Source of the DNA: Saccharopolyspora_D taberi | Lineage (GTDB): Bacteria; Actinomycetota; Actinomycetes; Mycobacteriales; Pseudonocardiaceae | Direction: 5' to 3' | Assembly: GCF_039534165.1 (NCBI RefSeq) | Contig: NZ_BAAAUX010000014.1 | Location: 558,001 to 622,000 of the forward strand | DNA: 64,000 bases | Shown: in pieces, positions 15,664 through 23,940 of the stretch | Layout: every line of letters begins with the position of its first letter | Numbering within the stretch: the stretch's first letter is position 1 | The notes under the pieces: model-generated | What the model saw: the letters and a program-made list of their open reading frames with translations, nothing else | Database searches by the model: none | Told to the model about the DNA's origin: nothing | Position numbers and translations under genes: made by a program

Positions 15664-17213
15664 CTGCTGCGCTCCTCCTGGGGTTCGAGGGCGTGGGCGA
15701 GGGTGTTCTTGCCCCGCCGCTTGGCGGTGTACATGGCGCTGTCGGCCCACCGCAGCAACGTGTCGGTGCAGTCCACCGGCTCGTCGGGGGTCAAGCTGGT
15801 GATGCCGACGCTGGCACCGACCGACAGCGGTCTGCCGTTGACCGGATGCGGTTCCCGCAGCGCCGCCAGCAGCCGCTGGCCGACGTCCTCGATCGGTTCC
15901 CGCACGTCGTGCAGCACCACGGCGAACTCGTCCCCGCCCAGGCGCGCCACCAGCCCGTCACCGGACAGGGAGCGCTCCAGCCTGCGGGCCGTGCCGGTGA
16001 GCACCAGGTCTCCGATCGCGTGCCCGAAGTTGTCGTTGACCTCCTTGAAGTCGTCGAGGTCGCAGAAGGCCAGCACCAGCGGTTCGCGCCGGTCGGCCAG
16101 CGACCGCTCCAGCCAGTGCAGGAACAGCGTCCGGTTGGCCAGCCCGGTGAGCGGGTCGTGCAGCGCCTCGTGCTCGGCCCGGCGCAGCAGCCTGTTGTTG
16201 TCCAGCAGCGTCACCAGCTGGCGCAGGATGATCAGCGCCATCAGCGCGACGAACAGCAGGTCCTGCCACCAGGTCAGGGTGATCCCGGCCAGCAGGCCGA
16301 CCCCGACGAACAGCGTGGTCGCGATCAGCGGCAGGTACGGCACCGCGAGCTGGACCAGGTCGCGCGCGGTCGGCCGCAGCCGCGGGTCCAGGTCCCGTTC
16401 CGGCTCGGAGGTACCGGGCGCGAGCGCGGCCAGGAGGAACAGCACCGGGCACGCCGTGAACCCGGCTTCCAGCACCGGCGGGAAGTTCGCCTCGCGCAGG
16501 TCGACGTAGTGCCCGAACGCGGTGCTCGACACCATGTAGGCGACCGCGCCGAAGACGACGAACACCACCGGCAGGTCGCGGGCCGAGCTCCGCAGCCTTG
16601 CCAGCACCACCGTGCCCGCCACCAGCAGCAGGTACGCCAGGGGGTGCGCCAGCAGCACGGTCAGGACCGGTCCCGATCCGCCCCAGCTGCGCGACAGGCG
16701 CTCGCCGAGGGTGACCGACACGAACATCAGCACCGAACCCGCGATGATCACCAGGTCCAGCGCCTGCACCGCCCGGTTGCTGGGACGGCCGAGCGGCGAC
16801 GGCGGACCGGGCTCGCGGCCGTAGGCGTGCACGACCAGCGCCAGCAGCGCCAGGACCGGGGTGAGCAGGAACCCGGCCGCGCTGAGGGTCGCCGTGGGCG
16901 GCGGGACCTCGGTGAACGTCTGGCCCACGGCCCAGGCGACCAGCCCGATCACGAAGCAGGCCATGGCCGCGCTCATCCACCACCGCCACCGGCCGTCCGG
17001 CCCGCGGTGACGCGCGGCCGAGCGGATCCAGGTCACCAGCGCGACGACCGAGAACAGCACTTCCCAGGTCTTGTTGAGCGCGATCGACCCCGAGGAGCCG
17101 AGCACGCCGCTGGCCACCACGCCGATCTCAACGGCCAGCAGCGCGAACGCCACCACGCCGACCCGGCGGAACGCGGAACGCGGCGAACAGTGCGCGAGAG
17201 TCGGTCTGATCAC
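15660..17213 (-). CDS. Membrane-bound diguanylate cyclase (GGDEF)
   Basis: The 517-residue protein has eight or more hydrophobic helices in residues 15-330, with no recognisable periplasmic sensor insert. A GGDEF domain follows, with the intact catalytic motif RLGGDEF at residues 426-430 and the usual DPLTGLANRTLFLHWLE entry. No EAL domain follows, so it should make cyclic di-GMP from two GTP. An RxxD inhibitory site is not obvious before the motif. In sporulating actinobacteria c-di-GMP acts through BldD and WhiG control; a role in development is inferred. It starts with GTG and is coupled to the downstream cupin gene. Confidence 0.92.
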   Translation of the reverse strand: MIRPTLAHCSPRSAFRRVGVVAFALLAVEIGVVASGVLGSSGSIALNKTWEVLFSVVALVTWIRSAARHRGPDGRWRWWMSAAMACFVIGLVAWAVGQTFTEVPPPTATLSAAGFLLTPVLALLALVVHAYGREPGPPSPLGRPSNRAVQALDLVIIAGSVLMFVSVTLGERLSRSWGGSGPVLTVLLAHPLAYLLLVAGTVVLARLRSSARDLPVVFVVFGAVAYMVSSTAFGHYVDLREANFPPVLEAGFTACPVLFLLAALAPGTSEPERDLDPRLRPTARDLVQLAVPYLPLIATTLFVGVGLLAGITLTWWQDLLFVALMALIILRQLVTLLDNNRLLRRAEHEALHDPLTGLANRTLFLHWLERSLADRREPLVLAFCDLDDFKEVNDNFGHAIGDLVLTGTARRLERSLSGDGLVARLGGDEFAVVLHDVREPIEDVGQRLLAALREPHPVNGRPLSVGASVGITSLTPDEPVDCTDTLLRWADSAMYTAKRRGKNTLAHALEPQEERSR

Positions 17214-17420
17214 TGCTTCCCCAGCTGCGTGCCCTGACGAGATCTACTTGTCCGGCACATGCTACAAGCGTCCGGCCCTGCGGGAGCCTCATCCGGGAGC
17301 GGGAATCCGCTGGCATATTCCGAAGTACTGCTCCACACGGCGGATTCCGGTGCACCCATCCACTCTGTCCATTGTGGATGGAACAGGTTCGATGTTGAAC
17401 TAGACCCACAAGAGCGTTAA

Positions 17421-17440
17421 ATTGGACTCATGAGTTCAAT
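17421..17440 (+). promoter_or_regulatory. 20-bp palindromic operator candidate before the PPOX gene
   Basis: ATTGGACTCATGAGTTCAAT is a palindrome with a single mismatched pair, ending 18 bases before the start of the PPOX-type flavoprotein gene. That is the usual place for a MarR- or TetR-type repressor site. The cognate regulator is not adjacent. Confidence 0.6.
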
Positions 17441-17458
17441 CCAACGCTGGGAGCAGTG

Positions 17459-17875
17459 ATGGCAGGTGTTTCGCGCGAGAGGCTGGCGGCGCTTCTCGAC
17501 TCCCCCGTCTTCGCCGCGGTGGCCACGATCCAGCCCGACGGCCGCCCGCAGCAGTCGGTGGTCTGGATCCGCCGGGACGGCGAGGACCTGCTGTTCATGA
17601 TCGGCGTCGGCAGCCGCAAGGAGCGCAACCTCCGGCGCGACCCGCGGGTCAGCGTGCTGGTCAGCCCGCCGGACGAGCCCTACACCTACGCCGCCATCAG
17701 CGGGGTCGCGACCTTCGAGCCCGAGCGGTCGGTCGAGCTGCGCGACGAGCTGGCGGTGAAGTACGTCGGCGTCACCTACCCCGAGCACGTCGCGCGCACG
17801 CCGGAGGCGGCCCGGGGTCTGGGGCCGATCACCGCCGTCCGCGTCACCCCGCACCGGATCGCGGGGCGGCTGTGA
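17459..17875 (+). CDS. PPOX-class F420/FMN-dependent enzyme
   Basis: The product has 138 residues and the split-barrel flavin fold. It contains FAAVATIQPDGRPQQSVVWI, LLFMIGVGSRKERNLRRDPRVSVLV and a C-terminal strand ending RVTPHRIAGRL. Such proteins are F420- or FMN-dependent reductases or pyridoxamine-phosphate-oxidase relatives. The SRKERNLRRDP segment matches the phosphate-binding region of the F420-using group. The ATG at 17459 is preferred to the GTG three bases earlier because GGGAG then sits at a proper distance. It converges on the kinase gene with a single base between the stop codons. Confidence 0.88.
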   Translation: MAGVSRERLAALLDSPVFAAVATIQPDGRPQQSVVWIRRDGEDLLFMIGVGSRKERNLRRDPRVSVLVSPPDEPYTYAAISGVATFEPERSVELRDELAVKYVGVTYPEHVARTPEAARGLGPITAVRVTPHRIAGRL

Positions 17876-17876
17876 G

Positions 17877-19337
17877 CTACTGCCCGATGGGGAAGTACTC
17901 GGTCCAGCCGGTCTCGGTGACGCGCTTCTTGGCGTCCCAGAGCTCGACCTGGAACCGCAACCGGCCGGTCTCCCGCATGTTGGTCTGGCAGTCCACCGGC
18001 GGACCCTCGGCCTTGAGGTCCTTGCACTCGCCGGTGCGGCCGTAGTCGGTGGCCGAGTCGGTCCGGATCCACATGCCGTCGGCGTGGGTGTCGTGCGCGG
18101 AGAGGTGATCGCCGACCGCGTCGAAGCACCCGACGCCGCGCTGGACTCCCTCGAAGACCACCGCACGGCACCACTTGGTCTGCTTGTTCGGCGGCGGAAC
18201 CACTTCCGGCTCCGACTCCTCCACCGGTGGCTGCGCGGGCGGCGGTGTCGCGGAGGTGGGCGGTTCCTGCGGTGGGGGCTGCTGTTCCGTCGGCGGCGGC
18301 GCCGGTCGAGCCGATGTCTGCTCCACCGGAGCCGACGTGGCCAGCGGCTCGGCCGTCGGCGGCGGCCCGGCCGGATCGACCTGGCCGGCGATCTGCCAGG
18401 GCTGGGTCACCGCCAGCGCCGCCGCGCCGATCGCGGCCACCGCACCGGCACCCGCGAGGACGAACCCCCACCGCGCGGCGCGGCCGGAGCCGCGCGGCTC
18501 CGCGCCCGCGGGCATCGCGATCGGGCTGGTCAGCGCCAGCCGGGCCGCCCTGGCCAGCTCCCCGGCGCTGCCGAACCGCGCGTCGGAGCTCTTGGCCATC
18601 CCCCGCTGGATGATCCGGTCGAAGTGCGGCGGCAGGTCCGGCCGCGCCGCGCTGGGCACCGGCACCGGGTGGTTCAGGTGCGCGTTGATCAGCGACGCGG
18701 CGGTCTCCCCGGCGAACGGCTTGGCGCCCGTCAGGCACTGGTAGAGCACGCAGGCCAGCGAGTACACGTCCGCACGATGATCGACCGGTGCGTCGTCGAA
18801 GCGCTCCGGAGCCATGTAGTCGAGGGTGCCGATGGTGAAACCGGTCGAGGTCAGCGTCGCGCTGGTGCGTGCGAGGTGCGCGATCCCGAAGTCCACGAGG
18901 TAGGCGAAACCGCCGTTGCCGACCAGGATGTTCGACGGCTTGACGTCGCGGTGCACGACGCCCTGGTCGCGGGCCGCGTCGAGCGCTTGGGCGACCTGCT
19001 CGATCAGGCCGACCGCGTCGGCCGGTGCCATCGGCCCGTACCGGGCCAGCAGCGAGCCCACGTCGCTGCCCTCGACCAGCCGCATGTCCAGGTAGAGCCT
19101 GCCGTCGATCTCGCCGTAGGAGTGGATCGGGATGACGTGCGGCTCGTTGAGCCGGGCCGCCGCGTGCGCCTCCCGCTTGAACCGCTCCCGGAACTCCGAG
19201 TCGGCGGCGAGGTGCTCGGCGAGCAGCTTGAGCGCGACGACGCGGTCGTGGCGGGTGTCGTACGCGCGGAGGATCTCCCCCATTCCGCCCCGCGCGATCA
19301 ACCCCTCCACGCGGTACGGCCCGAACTGCCACATCAC
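17877..19337 (-). CDS. Transmembrane Ser/Thr protein kinase with extracytoplasmic Cys-containing domain
   Basis: The protein has 486 residues. The kinase domain (about 1-265) has the glycine loop ARGGMGEILRAYD, Lys37, catalytic HRDVKPSN with Asp131, DFG at 149-151 and an APE-type segment, so it looks active. After a basic juxtamembrane stretch comes one membrane helix (near 290-310). A Pro/Glu-rich spacer of about 65 residues follows, then a C-terminal domain of about 105 residues with four cysteines. There are no PASTA repeats. It is expected to sense something at the cell surface and phosphorylate cytoplasmic targets. The start at GTG 19337 has GAGGGG nine bases upstream; longer in-frame starts lack one. 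Confidence 0.9.
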   Translation of the reverse strand: MMWQFGPYRVEGLIARGGMGEILRAYDTRHDRVVALKLLAEHLAADSEFRERFKREAHAAARLNEPHVIPIHSYGEIDGRLYLDMRLVEGSDVGSLLARYGPMAPADAVGLIEQVAQALDAARDQGVVHRDVKPSNILVGNGGFAYLVDFGIAHLARTSATLTSTGFTIGTLDYMAPERFDDAPVDHRADVYSLACVLYQCLTGAKPFAGETAASLINAHLNHPVPVPSAARPDLPPHFDRIIQRGMAKSSDARFGSAGELARAARLALTSPIAMPAGAEPRGSGRAARWGFVLAGAGAVAAIGAAALAVTQPWQIAGQVDPAGPPPTAEPLATSAPVEQTSARPAPPPTEQQPPPQEPPTSATPPPAQPPVEESEPEVVPPPNKQTKWCRAVVFEGVQRGVGCFDAVGDHLSAHDTHADGMWIRTDSATDYGRTGECKDLKAEGPPVDCQTNMRETGRLRFQVELWDAKKRVTETGWTEYFPIGQ

Positions 19338-19570
19338 GGTGCCTGACCCCTCGTTGCCGACGACGTCGAGCCATCCTATGGGGTGATGCGCACCACCCCG
19401 CACCACACCGCTCGGCAGCAGCGCCGCCGGGCGGTCTGCGCAGGGCTGAATCCATCCACACTGGACCGCGGTGTCCCAGGCCACACGGCCTTGCCCGGGT
19501 GCCACGTCCAACCGCGCGGGAGGTCCGTGCATCCTGGAACGGCAGATCGAACGATCATCATTGGAGAACC

Positions 19571-19708
19571 ATGAGCAACGACAACGACACGGCGCAGCGC
19601 AAGCCCAGCCACGCCCGGCCCGAGGGCGCCGGTCCCGACCCGCTGATCGACCTCACCCGCGACCCGAACCCCGGCGTCCCGGATCACGCGAAGCGTGAAG
19701 AGGACTGA
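19571..19708 (+). CDS. Small acidic/basic-mixed hydrophilic protein, 45 residues
   Basis: The peptide is highly charged and Pro/Asp/Asn-rich, with no hydrophobic segment or cysteines. A GGAGAACC site sits just before the ATG, and a perfect hairpin follows 27 bases after the stop, which supports a real transcription unit. I do not recognise the family. The sequence looks intrinsically disordered (a middle segment reads DPLIDLTRDPNPGVPDHAKR). No function is proposed. Confidence 0.6.
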   Translation: MSNDNDTAQRKPSHARPEGAGPDPLIDLTRDPNPGVPDHAKREED

Positions 19709-19735
19709 TCACCACCTGGGGGTACGAGACCTCGG

Positions 19736-19761
19736 CCAGGGGCCCGGCGCCGGGCCCCTGG
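19736..19761. terminator. Bidirectional palindromic terminator
   Basis: A perfect 26-base palindrome running from CCAGGGGCCCGGC at 19736 to its complement at 19761 lies between the convergent 45-residue ORF and the MetE-like gene. Either transcript would form the same stem. Confidence 0.7.
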
Positions 19762-19812
19762 CTCACCCGCCCGCCGCGAGTCCACGGTGGATGATCGCGG
19801 CGAACCGAACCG

Positions 19813-20886
19813 TCAGGACGACGCAAGCCTGCACGCGAGCTCCAGGTTCGCCTCGGCATCGGCAGGCGCCCGCCGCCCGTAGCCGCACGCCGCGGCCACC
19901 CCGATCACCCGATGCCCCAGCGCGCGTTCGCTGTAGCGCAACGCCTTCTCGGTCAGCTCGGGGCTGCGCTCGTCAACGCATCCGGCGATCACCCCGACCC
20001 GGCGGACGAGCCGGCGCAGCGGCGCGTACGCGCCGGGGTCCTGGAACGGCGGCTGGTCCCCGTGCGCCATCGGCACGTGCACCGCGGGCATCGACCGCCC
20101 GTGCTGGGCGAGCCGCCGCGCGAGCGCGTTGACCACCAGCACCACGGGTTCCAGATCAGTCGGGGTGAACAGCGACTTGTGCGCGAGGTCGCCGTAGCAC
20201 AGGTGCAGCGTCCACCGCGTGCTCTCCGGCACCGACGCCACGACCCGGGCGAGCTGGCGGGCGATCACGTTCGCGACCGTCGCCGACGCGTGCCGGAGCA
20301 GGTACAGCACCGCCGGGCTCTCCAGCTGGAACGCGACCTCGTCCGGACCGTGCTGGGCGGCGATCGCGGTCACCTCGGTGATGACCATCTGCTCGAAGAT
20401 CCCGTAGTAGCGCAGCGCCCGCACCGGGTTCCCCAGCGTGAACAGCGCGAGGTCCAGCGGGGACGGCACGCTGACCTGCACCGGCGGCAGCTCCGGGAAC
20501 CCGGCCCGCAGTTCCCGCCAGATCTCCACCGCCGCGGCGGCCTCCGCGGGACGCCCCAGCGCGACGTCGGCGATGGTGAGCCTGCGCCCGCTGCGGACGC
20601 GGTAGGCGGGGATGTCGGTGTATCCGGTGCAGTCGCCGGTCCGGACGACCTCGAACGCGGCGTTCTGGGCCCGGGAGTGCACGTACCTGGTGATCCAGAA
20701 CGGGTCGCGGTCGCAGGGAAGCGCGCGCAGCTCGGCGCCCCGGGCGTGGTCGAGCACCCAGCGCATGCCCGCCCCGACGTCCGGCGACACCGGCCGCGGC
20801 AGTGATCCGACCAGATGCACCCGCCGCGCTTGGGAGTTCGGGCGGGTGTCCGGTGCGGACGGGACGGGACGTGCGGCAGCGGTCAT
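19813..20886 (-). CDS. MetE-like (cobalamin-independent methionine synthase C-domain superfamily) protein
   Basis: The 357-residue protein begins its fold with HLVGSLPRP, the entry of the MetE/UROD barrel. It keeps the zinc-ligand pattern of MetE: His228-x-Cys230 in LHLCYGD, and Cys334 in AAACGYGRR near the C-terminus. It therefore probably activates a thiol on zinc for methyl or alkyl transfer. It is about the size of the catalytic half only and lacks the N-terminal domain that helps bind polyglutamyl folate, so methionine synthesis is not certain. A GGAGAG site supports the ATG at 20886. It stands alone; the substrate is unknown. Confidence 0.75.
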   Translation of the reverse strand: MTAAARPVPSAPDTRPNSQARRVHLVGSLPRPVSPDVGAGMRWVLDHARGAELRALPCDRDPFWITRYVHSRAQNAAFEVVRTGDCTGYTDIPAYRVRSGRRLTIADVALGRPAEAAAAVEIWRELRAGFPELPPVQVSVPSPLDLALFTLGNPVRALRYYGIFEQMVITEVTAIAAQHGPDEVAFQLESPAVLYLLRHASATVANVIARQLARVVASVPESTRWTLHLCYGDLAHKSLFTPTDLEPVVLVVNALARRLAQHGRSMPAVHVPMAHGDQPPFQDPGAYAPLRRLVRRVGVIAGCVDERSPELTEKALRYSERALGHRVIGVAAACGYGRRAPADAEANLELACRLASS

Positions 20887-21084
20887 GGAGCTCTCCACGG
20901 GGATGAAAACGGGAAAATCGTTCGATGCGGCGGAATCGCCGGGAACGACAATCGCACCCGGGACGCCGATCCGCGCAATCGCCGGGCCCGAAATCATCCG
21001 GCAGAGCGATCTTGGTCGCCTCTCGCGTCATACCGCCCGGGGTCGTACGTAGGGACACGGCCCCGGGGTACCCGAAGCCGGAAA

Positions 21085-21124
21085 GACGCTTGGCCCGGCG
21101 CGTCGTCGCGCCGGGCCAAGCGTC
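21085..21124 (-). terminator. Very strong terminator of the Q/N-rich secreted protein gene
   Basis: An 18-bp perfect stem (21085-21102 with 21107-21124, loop TCGT) begins 17 bases after the stop of the minus-strand gene at 21141. On that strand it is followed by TTTCC. Confidence 0.85.
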
Positions 21125-21140
21125 AGAGGTGCTGTGCTTG

Positions 21141-21422
21141 TCAGTCTTCCTGGTAAGCGTCCTGGTCCTGGTCAGTCTTGTTGTCGTTGGACTGGTTGTT
21201 CCAGGTCTGCGCCGACTGGTCGCCCTTGCCGACGCTCCACTGGTAGATCGGCGAGTTGTTCTCGTTGCCCTGCGCAGTGCTGTTGTCCTGCTCCTGGTCC
21301 TGGTGCTGGACCTCGTCGGCCTTCTTGTGGCCGTGGCCGTCGGCCAGCGCCATTCCGGGAGCGCCGAACAGCAGCGGCAGGCCCAGAGCCGTGGCAACGA
21401 TGACGCGCTTGGCAGTCCGCAT
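21141..21422 (-). CDS. Small exported Q/N/D-rich protein, copy 1
   Basis: The product has 93 residues, with a signal peptide MRTAKRVIVATALGLPLLFG ending GMALA. The mature part of about 65 residues is dominated by Gln, Asn and Asp. Its core motif VGKGDQSAQTWNNQSN also occurs as GKGDQAAQTWTNQSN in the protein at 24885-25160, so the two are paralogs. There are no cysteines. The composition suggests a disordered or amyloid-prone surface peptide, but no known family is recognised. GAAGGGG lies eight bases before the ATG. The long 5' region is comparatively AT-rich, and a perfect 18-bp terminator follows. Confidence 0.8.
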   Translation of the reverse strand: MRTAKRVIVATALGLPLLFGAPGMALADGHGHKKADEVQHQDQEQDNSTAQGNENNSPIYQWSVGKGDQSAQTWNNQSNDNKTDQDQDAYQED

Positions 21423-21909
21423 AACTATTATCCCCTTCACTTTCTTCACCGGAGGTCGCCCGCGAGGAATGCTCGCGCCGAATCCACCCGCACAACCCGG
21501 CACGGCTCTCCTCCCAGAGCTTTCAAAGAAGCCCGCACTTGCGAGCCGCCTCGAAGATATCTCCGGATACCTCGACCGCCGCAACCTGAATCACCTGTGC
21601 TCACCTCATGCAGTGATGAGCGGCAGTCGATCAGCAAAAAAACCGAAATCACCCACCACCTGGGCGACTAATGATCAACCGGGGGTCACCGCTGTCGAGC
21701 TGAATGACCAGGCGGGTTGATCACCACTCGGAGGACACATCCCGGAAAATCCGGTCTCCCGCGCCTCTTTCGGTGGCGGAGGGTAGCCGTCACCGCTTCG
21801 AGCACCCCCGGCAGGTGATCATTTCCGTCCGCGGCGGTGACGCGGTTCCACTTGCGGTAAGGAGTCAGAGGATTCCCTATTTCCGCGTGGGACGGGAGGA
21901 AGACAAGCA

Positions 21910-22314
21910 ATGACCGGGCAAAGACCGTTCTGCCGCATCGCCGCGGGTGTCGCGCTCGCGGTGGCGGCGCTGGTTCCCGGGGTCGCCGCCGCGACGCCGG
22001 CTCAGCCGAGCACGATCACGCTCACCGTGACCGAGAACCAGCAGCCCCGGAGCGTGGTCCTTCAGTGCGACCCGACCGGCGGCAACCATCCCCAGGCAGC
22101 CGCCGCGTGCGCCGAACTGCATGCGGTCGACGGCAACTTCCAGGCACTGGACCGGGTCCGCCCGCAGGGCAAGTCGGGCGGGTGCACCAAGGACAACCGG
22201 CAGGTCAAGGCCTCCGCCGTGGGCGAATGGCGCGGCAGGCAGATCAGCCACCAGTACTCGGTGTCCAACCCGTGCATGCTCCACCAGCGCACCGGAGTCG
22301 TCTTCGAGTTCTGA
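21910..22314 (+). CDS. Subtilisin-inhibitor-like protease inhibitor (SSI family)
   Basis: This 134-residue protein has a signal peptide ending near AAA (residue 28) and the SSI fold. It shows LQCDPTGGNHPQAAAACAEL, GEWRGRQISHQYSVSNPC and a C-terminal VVFEF strand. The two disulfides are Cys53-Cys67 and Cys92-Cys122. By alignment with Streptomyces SSI (Cys-Pro-Met-Val) the reactive site is Cys92-Thr-Lys94-Asp95. The P1 residue is then Lys, which suits trypsin-like or furin-like proteases, with an uncommon acidic P1' residue. In streptomycetes such inhibitors restrain extracellular proteases during aerial growth. It lies inside the small-secreted-protein island and ends in a 14-bp terminator. 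Confidence 0.92.
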   Translation: MTGQRPFCRIAAGVALAVAALVPGVAAATPAQPSTITLTVTENQQPRSVVLQCDPTGGNHPQAAAACAELHAVDGNFQALDRVRPQGKSGGCTKDNRQVKASAVGEWRGRQISHQYSVSNPCMLHQRTGVVFEF

Positions 22315-22794
22315 CCGCTGCCGCCAGAAGTGGCCCCGCCGACCCGTTCGGCGGGGCCACTTCTTTTCCCGGCCCGATTGGCATATTCCAGTGGAATTCC
22401 ATCGCCGAACGGGGTGAGCGACCGGGAAGACACTAGGGGAAGATCACCATTCCCGCCCGCCGAGAAAGGCTTTATTACACCAATTGATCAATGCATCCCG
22501 AACTCGCCATTGCCAATTGATCATTAACCGTCGAACTAACCCCATCCCGACAGTTCCGCAAACGGTGAACGATTCATTCAGCTGATCAGCTGAGCGGCTC
22601 GGGAACACTTTTCCCAGCCGCCGGGATGCCGTTACTCCGGAACGGTGGAACCAGGCCCTTTGGAGTGGCTACGGATGGCGGCGCGGCCCGGGAAATGCGA
22701 TTGTTCGACTGCCGGCCGGAAGTCCCCCTCCAGCGGATATCCCGGTGGAAACAGCCGGATCGGCAATGTCCAAAACACTGATAGGAGTTGAGGA
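22315..22794. other. 480-base intergenic region with terminator and clustered TGATCA motifs
   Basis: Apart from the terminator at 22327-22363 this gap holds no credible gene. It is markedly AT-rich for this genome between 22470 and 22580. CCAATTGATCA occurs twice (22480-22490 and 22513-22523), 33 bp or about three helical turns apart. CAGCTGATCAGCTG at 22579-22592 is a perfect 14-bp palindrome with the same core. The region precedes the exported-protein gene at 22795 and probably carries its promoter and regulator sites. Confidence 0.55.
22327..22363 (+). terminator. Rho-independent terminator of the protease-inhibitor gene
   Basis: GAAGTGGCCCCGCC at 22327-22340 pairs perfectly with 22350-22363 (14 bp) around a nine-base loop and runs into TTTT. 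Confidence 0.9.
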
Positions 22795-23064
22795 ATGCGT
22801 AAGTCCATTCGTCTTCTTGGTGTCGCCACCGCTGCGGCTGCCATGCTGGCCGTGGGCTCCCCCGCCTTCGCCGGCGGAGGTTCCGACGACGACTCGAAGG
22901 TCTCCTCGTCCGCCGAGGGCGGCGACGGCGAGGGCGGCCAGGGCGGTATCGGCGTCAACGTGCTGAGCGGCATCGGTGTCCTGGGTGAGGGCAGCGCCGA
23001 CGCCGGCAACGGCGGCGACGGTGCGGGCGGCGACGCCTCGTCCGGTGCCTCCGACGACAGCTGA
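22795..23064 (+). CDS. Small exported Gly/Asp/Ser-rich protein, copy A
   Basis: The 89-residue product starts MRKSIRLLGVATAAAAMLAV and is cut near AFA (residue 26). The mature part is Gly/Asp/Ser-rich, with a hydrophobic centre reading GGIGVNVLSGIGVLGEGSAD and then AGNGG. Aligned with the proteins at 23335 and 24353 it shares AEGG...GGxGxxV...A(D)...AGNGG...GGDA and a DDS ending. Unlike them it lacks the two cysteines. No known family is recognised. AGGAG sits seven bases before the ATG and a 16-bp terminator with a T-run follows. Confidence 0.82.
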   Translation: MRKSIRLLGVATAAAAMLAVGSPAFAGGGSDDDSKVSSSAEGGDGEGGQGGIGVNVLSGIGVLGEGSADAGNGGDGAGGDASSGASDDS

Positions 23065-23119
23065 CCTCGGATACACCCGCTGACGCCGGGTTTCCGGTGT
23101 CAGTTCGCTCCCTCCTCGG

Positions 23120-23156
23120 GTGTGTGCCGATCGGTGCGGGACCGATCGGCACACAC
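23120..23156 (+). terminator. Rho-independent terminator of copy A
   Basis: GTGTGTGCCGATCGGT at 23120-23135 pairs perfectly over 16 bp with 23141-23156, with a five-base loop and a following run of seven T, 56 bases after the stop. Confidence 0.93.
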
Positions 23157-23334
23157 CTGTTTTTTGTGCCCCGTGATCGCTCCTTCGAGTGGACCGGCGG
23201 GCGCCACCGCGTTCGGTGGGTGCCAACCGGGTCGTTCCGGTGCCAGAGTCACGCATTGATCGACACGACCGGATCCGCTGTGGATCCGGGAGGCCGGTCA
23301 ACATCCGGAAATCCATTCGAGATCGGAGTTCTGA

Positions 23335-23649
23335 GTGCGCACGTCGATTCGCTTCCTCGTCGCAGGCGCCGCCGCGGCAGGCCTGTTCGCGACGGGAACG
23401 TCCCCGGCGCTGGCCGACGAGAAGTCGTCGGACGACGACCCGTCCACAGTGACCGCCGCCGCCGAGGGCGGCAACGCCGGCTACGCCGGGGACGGTGGCC
23501 TGGGCGTGACCGTCTGCCCCTCGATCGCGGTGCTCGCGCCCGCGAAGGCCGACTGCGACGCGGGCAACGGCGGCAACGCCAACGGCGGCGACGCCGAGGC
23601 GACGGCCGAGGACGACAGCAAGGACAAGGAGTACTCCAAGGAGAACTGA
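23335..23649 (+). CDS. Small exported Gly/Asn/Asp-rich protein with two cysteines, copy B
   Basis: The 104-residue product has a GTG start, a signal peptide ending near ALA (residue 27), and then an acidic stretch SDDDPSTVTAAAEGG. A Gly-rich hydrophobic centre contains GVTVCPSIAVLAPAKADCDAG, with two cysteines 16 residues apart that could form a disulfide. It then has GNGGNANGGDAEATAEDDS and a charged tail. It is a close paralog of the minus-strand protein at 24353-24673: the segments ADCDAGNGGNANGGDAEATA are identical in both. The pattern recalls the short secreted surface peptides of mycelial actinobacteria but matches no family I know. Confidence 0.82.
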   Translation: MRTSIRFLVAGAAAAGLFATGTSPALADEKSSDDDPSTVTAAAEGGNAGYAGDGGLGVTVCPSIAVLAPAKADCDAGNGGNANGGDAEATAEDDSKDKEYSKEN

Positions 23650-23670
23650 GTCCTCAGCCCTACCACGCAG

Positions 23671-23713
23671 AAGAACGGTGCCGGTCCCTGTCCGAGGGGC
23701 CGGCACCGTTCTT
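23671..23713 (+). terminator. Terminator of copy B
   Basis: AAGAACGGTGCCGG at 23671-23684 pairs perfectly over 14 bp with 23700-23713, 21 bases after the stop. The loop can itself pair CCC with GGG. Confidence 0.85.
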
Positions 23714-23940
23714 GTTCCGCCAGGGCTGATCTGGTGGCGGGAAGGACGCGTTCTCCGCACCGCGCCGCGCGGCCTTCCCGCACTTCGAACCTAGCCCCGC
23801 CCGCGAGGGCTTTCTCGCCGAAAGCAGGAACATTCCCGCATCGAGCGATCTCCGGCTCATGAACGCGATCAACGATTCATGTTGTGCCGCAGCATGTTCC
23901 TGGTTCTGAGCTTTGTGGACACCGGTCGGACGGGGTGCCG

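Noticed and set aside
22480..22526. Two CCAATTGATCA copies as a CRISPR or attachment-site remnant
   Set aside because: Only two short copies 33 bp apart with no cas or integrase genes; a pair of protein-binding sites fits better.
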